Below, one piece after another: positions 27,501-39,178 of a DNA stretch of 64,000 nt (its first letter is position 1; the number at the start of each line of letters is the position of its first letter). The translations under genes were made by a program, and so were the position numbers. The DNA comes from Rotaria macrura (Eukaryota; Rotifera; Eurotatoria; Philodinida; Philodinidae). The stretch lies in NCBI GenBank assembly GCA_900239685.1, contig OENT01000090.1:124001-188000 (forward strand), written 5' to 3'. The notes below the pieces were generated by a model. It saw nothing but the letters and a program-made list of their open reading frames with translations. It did no database searches and was not told where the DNA came from.

Positions 27501-29475
27501 GATTTATTCGATATTATTCGCAACGTGATGATAAACCACAAAGGTAGAGTTGATGTATTGAAATCATGCATTGTCTTTATCAAGGATTGTTTCCTTGTTA
27601 TTTTCTTTTACAGATATTTTGAATTAACAGAAAAACATGGCAATTTGAAACCATTAGTCGATATTAAAATTCGCGCACCCTATTTAGCCACTGTTCGACT
27701 TGTTCATAATCAAGTCACACACGAGAAAGAAATCGATGTTCGTCAAACAGTACAACAATTTAAGAAATATATTCATCAGATTTTCCATTTACCATTGTCA
27801 CGTATACGTCTTTTTCATATTGATGATGTTGCCTTTAATATGGGTATTTGTGGACCTGAAGAACTTAAATATCCACAGAGATTTTTACATACGTATGTAT
27901 TAGTTCGTAGAGCATTTCTTTTTTGTTGTTATTTGGTCGGATTCGAAAATGATCATTATGATCCGTATAATATCCCGATAAAGAATTTACCGGCTTTAAT
28001 ACTATCGACCTATATAAGTTACTAACTAGCTTTTATAGATATTTGGCCTGAATTACGTATCTTCGTGGTAGATGTAGTTAAGAGTAATCTGTATTTCTAG
28101 TTTTTTGCAATAATGATGAATCTGTAACATGTTCCGAGATTTATTGTGTGTGTCAAGTTTGTAAAAACGAAATACGTTAATTTTTCATCGACTATAAGAA
28201 GGGCATCTCTTTCACAATCGCAAAGTTTAAAATTTTTCATTTTTTATTGAGTAAAAGAAAATTTTCTGATGAAAAAAAAAACATTAATTTTGAGAAAATA
28301 TTCAGTGCGTTCTAAGATCATTGTATACGAACGAAAAAAGGCAACAGTAGAACTTTTCTGTATACTGTGTATCTCAATATAGAGAAATTTTTTGTCAATC
28401 ATAAGTCTACGGTATATTGTACTGTAACTTTGTAGTACTATTTTCTGCAAAAATTCTATAAACTCTTTAGCAAGACTATTGAACTGGAGTTGACTCGATG
28501 TTCAATTTGACAATGATTGCTACTCTAACAATTTAATGTCAGTACTAATCATATTCTCATCCGGTCATCATCAAGATGACCAAAGATATTTTTACAGCGG
28601 ACTATAGAATCTATCTAAATAAAAATAAACGTAGTATCTTGTATATGTTGAGCGACTGTTAGGACATATTAATTTAACATTTAAATTTATAACTTTAACT
28701 TCACCATGAATTTATTCTTGTTAGAAATGAAATCGATCTAAGTCAAAGAAACGTGTTTTTATTATGATTTCTACCCGTTAGTTATTCATTTTCTAAATAA
28801 CCTTTTATTTTATTAAATGTCAAAGTCGCACTGTTTATCATTTGATTAAATAGTAAATTTTCTACATCAATCCAAAGTAATTCGATATAATGAAATTTCA
28901 TTCAATTCTTATCATTTATCTTTTGTGAGAATAAATTGTTATTTTTTTCTCGCTACGCAATAGCCTACAGAAAATATGATAATAAAAATATTTATTTCGA
29001 TGATTTACTACATTTTTAGGTATAACATTCATGATGGAGATCAATTTCATGTTGATATTAAACCTGATCCACCAAAACCTCAGTACACGAACCGAACAAG
29101 TAAAAATTAACTTAAATAAAAGAAATTCTAGAAAAGAAAAAAGTTACATTAAGATAGATTTCAAAAATTTCTCTTAATTTAGTTGACACCGCCCGTTCTC
29201 TCAAGAAATCGACGGATAATAATACAACGAACTCATCAACATCATCCGAGGATGATAAAACAAGCGTATCCATTGAACTTTCACCATTTTCATTCGATTC
29301 ATTACAAAAACTAGCTGAACAAAATCCAGCTAGTACGAATCCACCATCTCTTGAACTTGATCGTCTTAATTCATCAATAGATAAAAATATACAAATCAAA
29401 ATGAATGATGAAGATGATGATTTATTGCTAGCTGCTGCTGCTGCTGCTGCTTGTAATAATACAAAAGCAAAGTGA
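24557..29475 (+). CDS. TBCEL: tubulin-specific chaperone E-like protein (TBCEL), 8 exons
   Basis: TBCEL destabilises tubulin and is related to chaperone TBCE but lacks the CAP-Gly domain, as here. Exons: 24557-24695, 24785-24930, 24985-25166, 26978-27320, 27392-27543, 27614-27892, 29020-29099, 29183-29475; 1614 nt, 537 residues. Leucine-rich repeats fill residues about 60-320 (for example SLPHVKTINLSFNPF, LEELQICSNNY, LKRLYISNNNI). The family signature KLNGSVITATERE follows, then RRFIRYYSQRD. A ubiquitin-like domain comes next, with YPQRFLHT and YNIHDGDQFHVDI near its end. Residues after about 440 are an extra Ser/Thr/Asp-rich tail ending in eight alanines, absent from vertebrate TBCEL. Introns 3 (1811 bp) and 6 (1127 bp) are long; intron 3 holds a small foldback. 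TTTTTGTAG lies 9 nt before the ATG. Confidence 0.95.
25920..25983. mobile_element. tiny TA-flanked foldback (MITE-like) in TBCEL intron 3
   Basis: The ends TGAGCAGAAT and ATCTTGCTCA are near-perfect inverted repeats flanked on both sides by TA. The inside (CACCGGTTTC ... GAGACCGGAA) is a second, imperfect stem and much GC-richer than the intron around it. At about 64 bp it is very small; it may be an internally deleted Tc1/mariner-type MITE. Confidence 0.45.
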
Positions 29476-30824
29476 AATAAATATAATCTGATTTTGTGTA
29501 TATTATCCGTTTATATGCGGTGATTAAAAATGACAAGAGTACCTATGCTTTCTATTTGTGCACATGAATTACATATTGAAATTTGTTCTTAGATTTGTAA
29601 ATAACTTTTTTTCCTTTTTTCCTTTATTTGTGGATATTTGAAGAGATCAAAATTTTTCCTAACCTACTTTTTCTGTTCTTTTGAATTCAGTCGAATAAAA
29701 CGTGAGAAGATTTTTACAAACTATTAATTATTTTCATAGCAGTTCTTGTTTGTTATTGTTATTGCTGTTGCTGTGTGATAATGAAAGGTTAGACTGTTTT
29801 GCACAAATAACAACAGGATTAAAAGGCCAAATTCGAAAGATAAATTCTCATATCTTTCGTAAAATATGAATGACGATGCTTTAATCATGAGTGTCTATCT
29901 ATGGCTTACGATGATACTCAAACGTACTCGCAAGGTCATTGTGTCTTTTGTTAACTGGTTGGTCTATTTTGGAGAATTTATGATTCAATAGAAAAGAAAT
30001 TTATCACTTATATTATTTTGAAAAGAAATCCATCTTTGTAGTGAGTTAGAATGCTTATTCTATTGATAAATCATTGCTCGATTATCGCTGTTTCGTTTTA
30101 CTATCAACAGAGAAGGATAAATAGAAATGTCGCTTCTCTAGCTTGAATGCCAATCTGTGTAAAGTTATTTTTTCTAAACAAAACATTCGTAGTCGATCAA
30201 TTATTTACAGTATGATCTTGTAATTAAAAGAATGAAAAGTGAGTGACACGAAGAATTGTGAAATCTTTCAATGTTTCTTAACATCTTGCGATTTTACGAT
30301 CAGCTCAAAATAAAATTTCGAACTATCTTGACTGATGAAAGCAAAAGTTTCTTCATTAGATTGAAAAAGAAGCCGTATCTATGAAGTTTTAATTTCATGA
30401 TTCATATAATTCATTAGTTACTTTTCGTTGTATTTCTAAAGTTAACGATATCAATAATTTACGCACTTTTTTCTCTTGTTTTGGAATTCATAAATATTGG
30501 TTGAACTTTACTATGTAGCTGTTTGTAAGGACAAAAACATGATTGGAACTGGTTTTTTGTCTGTGTTTTTTGTCTTTCTCTCTCTTTTTCTTTCTAGGAT
30601 GGAAAAGAACAGAAGACACTATGTTCTCTCAAATGCCAATACAAAATGCAGAAGGAGAAATAAGAGAGAAAAATAAAAAAATGATGAAGATATATATATA
30701 TATGTATGTTTGAGAAACGACCAAGCATATTCTATCGGTTGTCTCTCGTTCTTCTGTAATCATCTAGTTAAGGCATCAAAATGTTTGTTATTTTATCATT
30801 GCAGAAAATCGGCATCTGTAACTA
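29476..30824. other. intergenic between tandem TBCEL and OSGIN genes
   Basis: Contains the TBCEL 3' untranslated region and the OSGIN upstream region. An AT-dinucleotide tract lies at about 30690-30703. TTATCATTGCAG, a good splice acceptor, ends 21 nt before the OSGIN start. Confidence 0.6.
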
Positions 30825-32727
30825 ATGGACGTCAGCACAGCTGATAAATGTTTTTCTGGGCGATGTGAGCGAAAAGAAGTTGTCATTATTGGTGTGTATC
30901 AATTTAAAGCTGATCGAAAATTGAAAATTTCGTCTTCTTCTAGGAAATGGTCCATCTGCGATTGTACTTTCATATATTCTTTCTGGCCATACACCATACT
31001 GGAATGGTTGTCCCGTTTCAAATGATTATCTCAATATTAAATTGGAACAATATGTAAAGGATAGTTCACTTCTTGAACAGGTCAGATTGATTTCAATGAA
31101 TTTGAATCGATTCTTTTTTATATCGCTACACTTGACTTTCGATGAAAACAAAATTCGAAGTTTTTCTTCGATCGATAAAAAAAAACAATGATTGTGTGTA
31201 CATGTAATAGAATACTCATTTAACTCTTCTCATGAGGTTTTGTTATCAAAACCATAGAAGTTCGTATCCAATGTTCTTTTCTGCACGTACATCATTTGTT
31301 AGATGATATTAAAATTCTAGTTTTGATTTTTCTAGGATTTAGAATTTCTATCGAATGGTCTAGAAGGCCGTTCGAGAAATCCTATTTCGTTACTTATCGA
31401 TAATCTAATTCATCCCGATGCTGATCTCGGTGCAAATCTACAATCTAAAATAAAATGGCGCTATGATCCATCATCCAGTATCGATCATATTTGTCTTGGA
31501 CGAGGTGGTCTTGGTGGAGTTTGGAATCGATTAACATCAAAACATTTAAAAACAATAAGCATGGCTGATTGGATGGAACTACCTAATTATCCAATGGCAA
31601 CATTTCGACAACAACGTCGGCTGCATCGATGTCGTGCAACAGCGAATATCGAACAAGCAACAACAACATATGATGATACATCACTAAGAGCAACTTATGA
31701 CGAAGTTCATTCTTATTACATTCATTATGTAAAAAAACATCGTTTAGTAAATAATTTTCGCAACAGTTGTGAAGTCGTATCTTTAGAACGTGTTTATATC
31801 GATGCACCATATTATGATGATCTAACTGAAGAAATTCATAGACCAGAAGCACTATGGGAAATACGTGGCTTTGAAGAAGAAACGAAAAATTCATTTGTTA
31901 TACATGCGAAGTATGTTGTTTTAGCAACGGGTGTTTCACATGAAATAACGAGACCATTAGGTATTATTGGCGAGCAAACAAGTCAATCAATTACATTTAC
32001 AAATCTACATGATATTGAACAATTTATTATAAACAAAAAAGTAGTAGCAAATAATAGCAAACCATTACTTATTATTGGATGTGGTTTTACAGCTTTGGAT
32101 GCCATACTTCTATGTCAAAGATATTCAATACCTGTTTTACATGTCTTTCGTCGTACTATCGATGATCATGAACTCGTACTCAATCAATTAGCTGCTATTA
32201 CCTATCCAGAATTTGATCGTATAAAAGAATTAATCAAACAATCGCAAATGTCAATACCATCAACGGTATATAAAAGCATACAGAGAATTTTCTATAGTAG
32301 AACTAACAATTTAGTATTTTATGCATTTTAGTCATCCGATTTGTTATATCAATGTTGTCCACAAAGTGAAGTTATTTCAGTAGCAGAAGATGGTACAGTA
32401 TATATACGTAATCTTCGAACACAAATTATCAGAGAATACAATATTTCATTCGTCATAAGACTTACTGGCTCTGAGCTAACAATACCTCTTCTTCGTTCGT
32501 CTAAAAAGAAAAAACCTCACGAAATTAGTATCAATCCATATACATATGAATGTCTTGATTTTGACAATATATATGCATTAGGTGCATTAGCTGGGGATAA
32601 TCTTGTTCGCTTTTTACAAGGTGGTGCTCTTGCATGTGCAGCAAGTTTATTTAAAAAATATCGTCAAGTATCATCCATGAATCGATTATCATTTTCGGTT
32701 TCGTCACGAAATCGAGCTGCCGTGTGA
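30825..32727 (+). CDS. OSGIN2: OSGIN-type FAD/NAD-binding oxidoreductase (oxidative stress-induced growth inhibitor), 4 exons
   Basis: Exons: 30825-30891, 30944-31080, 31336-32265, 32332-32727; 1530 nt, 509 residues, near the family length. The N-terminal dinucleotide fold is VVIIGNGPSAIVLSYILSGH. Family blocks follow: QDLEFLSNGLEGRS, NLIHPDADLG, GRGGLGGVWN, SMADWMELPNYP and ALWEIRGFE. The second Rossmann motif is LLIIGCGFTALDAILL, and the end block is GDNLVRFLQGGALA. OSGIN proteins resemble flavin monooxygenases and are linked to stress responses; the substrate is unknown. The last intron (32266-32331) is 66 bp and in phase; its acceptor TAG doubles as an in-frame stop, so retention would cut the protein after the second Rossmann fold. 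OSGIN1 versus OSGIN2 is not decided. Confidence 0.95.
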
Positions 32728-35700
32728 TTGATTTGTTTTGCTGTATTCTTTTTTTTTCTTTGTTTTACAAACGATCGATTAATGTTCATAGTTCTTTTTA
32801 TCAAATAAAAACAACTGAAAATATTTTTGTTAATAAATAGTTTTCGATTTGGCTTGTACCAAAATATAATTTATTCATATCATGAAACGTTTATTGAACA
32901 ACACAAATCAATTTCTTTAGATAAATACTTTAGAATAATTCAATTGCTATTTTCGTAGTTTTCATCAAGTTGTGTGGATAGGATAATTAACTTCAATGTT
33001 TCACAGGTACTCTGCTACATTCGTAATAGAATAACATATTTCTACCGTGTTCTCAGTAGAATTCTTAATTTATCTTTTATGCATTAGCATTGTATAAGCG
33101 TATAGACAATGTTCGTCGAAGATGTATAGAGAGAAAAAAAGATTTCTTCTTTGAGGATTAAACATCTGTTTAGAAACGACAAATCTAGGTTTACAACAGT
33201 AATTCTTCATGAACTGAATTATTAATCTCTGGTTGAAGTAAACAGTAATGACAAAGACGTACTAGTAGTTGAACTGCATGTAGATCTATGGTCTTTTTGT
33301 TTCTTTGAAAACTGAGATATATGCACTTAACCTACAAGACATAATGACGACTGTAGGGCTAATAGGATAGTATCAATCATAGCTTAATGCACATTCTTGT
33401 TTCTTTCGGGAGACTCTTAATGTTTATGACAAAGCAATCCTTAGTTTTTGTCCTTGTTTAAGTACTCCATGGTTTTTCCCGGGTTATTAGAATATATATT
33501 CTAGTAAGATTTGGAAATAATCGATAATCTGTTCTTTTTCTAGTTATGTATTCCTTTCCCAAAGCCTTTTTTTGTTATTATAGTTATGGACACGAGTTCT
33601 AAAATCAATAGCATGAAAATATTGAAACGAGAATAGTTTTGTATAGATACTCTCTCTCTCTCTCTCTATTTCTTACGTAACATTAAAAAGAAACAGACGA
33701 TTCTTTGTAACAAGAATGCTGTTATTCTTATTTGAGTTACTTGGACAAAGAATAAAAAGAAAAATAGTTTGTAGAGCTTTGATTTGCAATCAAGAAAAAT
33801 GATTAAAGTCAGATTATAATCAACAGAACGACAGAAACATACATATGAACGTGCATAAAGAAAATGTCAATTGTTTCTATTCAAAATGAACGTGCAAACA
33901 CAATTTATTCGGAAAAACAGCTGGTACACAATAGACAACAGCTTTGACGGAAGGAAAAACTCTGCTTGTAACGTCATGACTGCTCTAAGACTTCATGCAG
34001 ATACACATAGCTTTATGTTCTTTTTGTCCGTAAATCTATTTATAGCTGATTATAAGGACATCGTGTTATAATGAAAGAACCAATATGAGAGATGAGAAGG
34101 ATAGTATATTTACAAAAGTTAGTAAGCAATATTCTTGTATGAACTGTAAGAGACAATACAGAAGGGTTTCACCACGAATATTGATTGTTTTATTGAATGA
34201 AGCAGATTGAGGATAATTTGGCATATAGAAAATAAAAGTCAAGTTTTCTTGTACAGAAATACAAATAAGATTAATTCATCGATACCACATGACTTATTTA
34301 TTCTAGATTGAATAACATTTTAAAAAGTTCTTTATAATTTTAAGGCTCAAATCAATACACATGAAAAGGGTTGTTTGACTAGTTTTTGAAAAATTACATT
34401 GAGTACATTAATTATTACAGCTGCGCTTGGTCAAAATCAATTATTTCTTCGTCTTTTGTTTGTGACATATAATCGGTGAGATCACAACCTATTAGTCTAA
34501 TGCTATTTTTAAAATTAACCTATAATGATCAAGTACTCATATGTGAGCACTAATCTGTTTTACATTAAAACCTTTTTGTTGCTAGAAAATTTTAATATTA
34601 GATCCAGAAAAAAATGTTGAGTCGTACTTTGCTTTTGTATAACTGAAAGAAAATTAGTTGTTGCTTTTCAAAAGCTGATAATTCTTGATTAGTTTTCAAT
34701 ACGACGGAAACATCACCATTGGAGATACTTCTTTGATATTTCTCGAGCCTATAGAAGCTTGTCAACCATAGTTTTCAGCTTTCGAACAAAAACTATTAAT
34801 GAACAATAACAATTTCGAAATCATTAGGTTTTTCTTTTACACTTAGAGCATACCAAATGTATCGAGATTGACACTGCAATACCGTATAATAAGCTTTGAG
34901 AAATTTCTCTCTCTATAGTCTATAGAGGAAAAAATTCTCTATTTGCTATGCCTTTTGAGCTATGCTTCAACTAATATCATAATAATAAGATTTCGATCAT
35001 ATCAGTTTTTTATCAGATGTTGCGGTTACACTGTATATTTTCAATACCTGCTGAAAGAAGCAAGGTAGAGAGTTGCGATTTTCACTATTCGAAAGAGGGG
35101 ACAGACTTGGGTTGAATAGCGTGGTTTATATTTTTCTAGGGGTTATCTAAAAATTTCTTCGATCAATTTACTAAGAATGGAGAACAATGTTTTTCCCTTC
35201 TTCACACAGATTGCTAGAAAAATCACTTCGAGCTTCGATCAGAGCATCTATAACTCCTGAATAATTGATGAAAAATGTCTTTAACTTCGTCAGCTTTTAA
35301 GTTTACCACCGGCGATTTGAATACACCTCTGACAATTGAGAATTCGTTGTAAGTACCTTATGGAGTAGGTTCGTTTTCAAAGATGTCAATGTAAAACCTT
35401 TAAAAAAAGCCATGTCCACAAAACCAATAATACAATCCTGTGCATCTTCATTTTCTCTTTCGAACGGTGAAAACTGCAGCACCCTATCGTGCTTCTTTTG
35501 AAAGGAATTCAAAAAATATTCACTGAAGAAGCATTCCTGTAACGTTAGCATATGATAAAAAAAACTGTATTATTGAAATTTGATCGTTATGATATTAGTT
35601 GAAGTATGATCAAATAGCATAGAAAATAGAGAAATTTTTTCTCTACCAGACTATGGAGAAAGAAATTTCACAATGTTTATTATACGGTATTGCAGTGTCA

Positions 35701-36214
35701 ATCTCGACACATTTGATATGTCCTAAGTAGTTTGGGCTACCTAGACACTGAAACTTTGAATATACGTCCAATTTCATGCATTCAATGCTTGCATTTCTTG
35801 TTGGTTTTAAAAAAATCTATCGATAATTAGCTTCGGTGTGTATTTAGATATTCAGAATTGGCATCGAGTTCTGTTGATAAATTCAACACTGAAATAGAAC
35901 GATTGTCTTCGAAATTCATCATATCATTAGAACCGACAATGAACATTTCAAATCGATTCATCAATGAAACAAACTAGAAACGCTAACGACTTAACATCTC
36001 TAATTATCTTAGTTTTATGTCATAAAGATTTTCCGTAGTATTGACAATAGGAAACATTGACCTATAAACATGAGCACATTATTTTTCTTATTTTTATTCA
36101 TAAACAAAGAAATGTACAATCCATAGATCAAATACAACGTTGCCTATTAAAATATCATTAACCTTTCAACTGATTAATTGTATCTAAAAAAATGGAAACA
36201 ATCAATCAAACAAG
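32728..36214. other. convergent intergenic region with a foldback element
   Basis: OSGIN (plus) and the FASTK-like gene (minus) converge here. AATAAA lies about 80 bp past the OSGIN stop. A CT-dinucleotide tract sits at 33650-33667. The only structured element is at 34841-35728. The rest shows no coding signal. Confidence 0.6.
34841..35728. mobile_element. foldback DNA element with about 190-bp inverted arms
   Basis: The arm starting ACTTAGAGCATACCAAATG at 34841 is repeated in inverted orientation, ending at 35728 (minus strand ACTTAGGACATATCAAATG). Similarity, with scattered substitutions and indels, continues through GATTGACACTGCAATACCG and ACTTCAACTAATATCAT to about 35035 and 35545. About 500 bp lie between the arms, with a minus-strand 82-aa frame (35303-35551) that matches nothing I know. 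Long diverged arms and no transposase suggest an old non-autonomous element. I could not fix a target duplication. Confidence 0.75.
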
Positions 36215-38262
36215 TTAATCATCTGTTATTTCATAGTTAAGTGTTTTTAAACATTGTCTTATTTCATCCATTTCATCGACAAACATTTCTTTGTTTTCAT
36301 TTACAAAATGAAGACAAACGTCTAAAGTTCGATTATGTCTATAACCACGACGATCTAAGGCACGAAGTATAAGCATAGTAGAATTTTTATCATAATGTAA
36401 TTCATCGTGTATATATTCGTTTAAAATATTCGTAAAATAGACGTGATCAAGTTCGGATGCAAATACATAGGCTAATTCAGCTAATGCTTGAGCATTTAAA
36501 CGATCAAGTTCACTTTGACGGAATTTAGCGAGGAGAAAAAGTGCATCAAATAAAGGCCGAATACGTTCATCGTCATGTAAATTACAACCAAGATTTTGTT
36601 CTAGTGTTAACAATATACGACCCGTATCTTGTAAATGATATTTATTAACATTATGTTTTAATAGCTGAATAAGACCTTTCAATGCATAATTACCAGATTG
36701 GGAATGTAATTTAACATTACCATTTAATGATGCTAATTGATAATAAGCTTTCAGGATATGATCAAAATCTAATTGTTGGCCATGTTTTAATACTTAAAAA
36801 GAAGAAATACAGAAACATATTTTATTTTTCGACAATCTTTCGTGCGAAAGCAACAGAACATCATTCGATCATCAAGAAAATGCTATATATTCTATGATGA
36901 TATGAATTTCATTCCTGAAAGTATTTCTATGAAACTTCTATGATAATCTGATAACGTAAATATGTTGTTATGTATTCAAATAAAGATTTAGAATTTGATT
37001 TATGAGTAAACACATTCGCAATTTCATATTATCAGTTGAACAAGATCAAAACGTCAAACTGAAACTAACCAGAAAAGTTCTGTAACTCATAAATTGTTTA
37101 TACGTGAAGATTATGCAAATTTACACGACTTATCAATCAGCATTTGAATTGAATATTTATTATAACAGAGATACGAGAGTTGTGCAATAGAATTTATAAG
37201 ATAACTTTTTGAAAGTTTTAGATCTTATTATTTTTTTCAATATCACACTACAACAATTACGACTATTGATTCTTTTCGACGTTGAAGTATCCAAAAAAGA
37301 AACACAAGTCAATAGAAAAAGTGTTTTCATGATCAGTGGACGATCTGTATCTTTTCTATTCATCTCCCGTATGCGTGGCTCATTGATTTCTTATTCCACT
37401 TCTCTATTCGAGTCTTGCAAAGAATGTTTCGCAAATTAATGCCAATATGAAACTCTCACCAATCGACACTGCAACAACTGATAATAGTGTATTTCTCGTA
37501 ATTAAAAGGAGATGTTAGAGGTTCTTTTATTTAAGAAACTTGGATTTAACTCTACCAGTGTTGTATCTCTTATATTCTTCAAATAAATTAGCAGATTTAA
37601 TGTTTTCATTGCAGAACCGGAAAAAGTCGAAAACCTTGCGCTTTTCACATACATATCGATTTTTCTATATATTAATAGTACATCTATAAAGTATCTCTGA
37701 AATCAAACTAATAAATGAATGATTTCATGGACAATTCAATAGTCGATCGAGCTAAAGGAATGACTATAAGTAATCTTGAAAAGCTCACTGACGCAATGAT
37801 AGTAAAATCATGCAGCCTTCACTTACTTAGATAGTCCGCAAAATCATAAAATCGTTGATGATGTTTAACATCGGAATCACGTTTTATATTTAATTCATGA
37901 AGACGTTGAATAAAAGTTGCCACATTATGACAATCAAATAGTTTATATTTATTTTCAACAGTCATCAGTAACATTCGTTCATCACAGTCATTCATAAAAT
38001 GATTTATACCAGTTTGTACATCAATCAATTTTGGTACTGATTTTGGCACTGGCCTTGAACGAGCTTCAGACGAGCTCGACTTAACTGCATTGTAATTATT
38101 GAAGACGACTGATTGTGATTGTTTGGATGAATTAATGACTGCATAATCAGAACTTTTTCCAGCTGCAGAACTATCTTGAGATGTAGCAACACGAGGAAGA
38201 GATCGTATTGGAGTGCTAGAGATTAATCGAACGGTACAAAGCGATCGACTAGTCCAAAGCAT
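36215..38262 (-). CDS. predicted mitochondrial helical protein, weakly FASTK-like, 2 exons
   Basis: Exons: 38262-37827 and 36792-36215, joined in phase over a 1034-bp intron; 337 residues. The N-terminus (MLWTSRSLCTVRLISSTP) is rich in Arg, Ser and Leu without acidic residues, as in mitochondrial presequences. A Ser-rich linker follows to about residue 75. The rest is all-helical with repeated amphipathic segments (for example LLTLEQNLG, LFDALFLLAKF, LAELAYVFASEL). That pattern recalls the helical repeats of FAST-kinase-domain RNA-binding proteins, but no FAST or RAP domain follows and the protein is half the usual length. The family is therefore a guess. ATCAATCAATCAG sits 2 nt before the ATG. 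Confidence 0.7.
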
Positions 38263-38905
38263 GGCTGATTGATTGATTAATTAGTAGCAGAAGAAATGTC
38301 TATGAATCAATGACTCAACACAAGCAAATTTTCTATCAATCCTATTGAAATTTACAACCTCCAACAATAAAATTTTATTTTTTGTAGGATTATTTTTAAT
38401 TATTACTATTTTTAATGAATCTTTCACTACTCTATCGGTTAATTTATTTCGTTACTATATTAAATATGTCCAGTTCAAATATTGTTGTTTAGTGACATCT
38501 AGTTCGTATTATAATTATATATTCAGTATGTGTAGTAGAAGAAAAAGGGGAGCTCCTTCAAATTTTTAACACACCCCCTTCGCTCTCACATTGTGCTCAC
38601 ACTACTGACAATTTACATATGGAGAGTATTTACAATAGAAAGAGAAAAGAAACATGAAATCTTTATTGAATCGACAGAGATAGATATGTAGATAGAAGAG
38701 GAATGAAGATGAAAAATAAACGATTGACATATATTAAATAAGAAGAACCTAGAAATGGCTTGAGTCATTAGTATTGCGTTGCTAGAATTCTCCCTTTTCT
38801 CTCTTCTGAGACATATATATATATATATACATGAAGATCGAATGTACTTTAGTAGGAAGAAACAGTAAATATTTTCAGTGTTTAGTACTTTCTATTATAC
38901 ACAGA
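38263..38905. other. divergent promoter region
   Basis: A 643-bp region between the minus-strand FASTK-like gene and the plus-strand antistasin-like gene. A TA tract at about 38813-38829 lies just upstream of the latter and could act as a TATA-like element. Confidence 0.4.
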
Positions 38906-39178
38906 ATGCAAGTCAAGGTTTATGTATTCTTTGCTTTTGTTGTCATTGCTCTTTGTCTTTGTTTAATGCCTGGTGATACTGAAGCGTATCCAGAAAAACG
39001 AATTACTCACACGAAATGTCCTCCAACATGTTCAATTTATTGTCCATGCGGTAATATTCTTGATCGTAATGGTTGTGCAATATGTCGATGTCGACCATCT
39101 AATGTCTGTACAGGACGGCATCCTAATGCTCATCCAAGACACTACCAAAGTTTCACTAAATCACGCATCCTGTATTAA
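38906..39178 (+). CDS. small secreted cysteine-rich protein, antistasin-like domain
   Basis: An intronless frame of 90 residues. I chose the ATG at 38906 rather than the in-frame one at 38831 because it begins a clear signal peptide: MQVKVY, a hydrophobic core VFFAFVVIALCLCLM, then DTEA before a likely cleavage near residue 25. The mature part holds a cysteine cluster, CPPTCSIYCPCG, then NGCAICRCR and VC. This fits the antistasin-like pattern (C-x4-C-x3-C-x-C-G..D..GC..C.C), found in secreted serine-protease inhibitors of leeches, cnidarians and others. The last 20 residues are basic and His-rich. AATAAA follows about 85 bp after the stop. Inhibitor activity is inferred from the fold only. 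Confidence 0.75.
   Translation: MQVKVYVFFAFVVIALCLCLMPGDTEAYPEKRITHTKCPPTCSIYCPCGNILDRNGCAICRCRPSNVCTGRHPNAHPRHYQSFTKSRILY

Noticed and set aside
32266..32331. Premature stop suggesting an OSGIN pseudogene
   Set aside because: A 66-bp intron with GTATAT donor and TTTTAG acceptor removes the stop and keeps the frame.
35303..35551. 82-aa minus-strand frame inside the foldback element, considered as transposase
   Set aside because: No catalytic motif or zinc finger; too short and unmatched.
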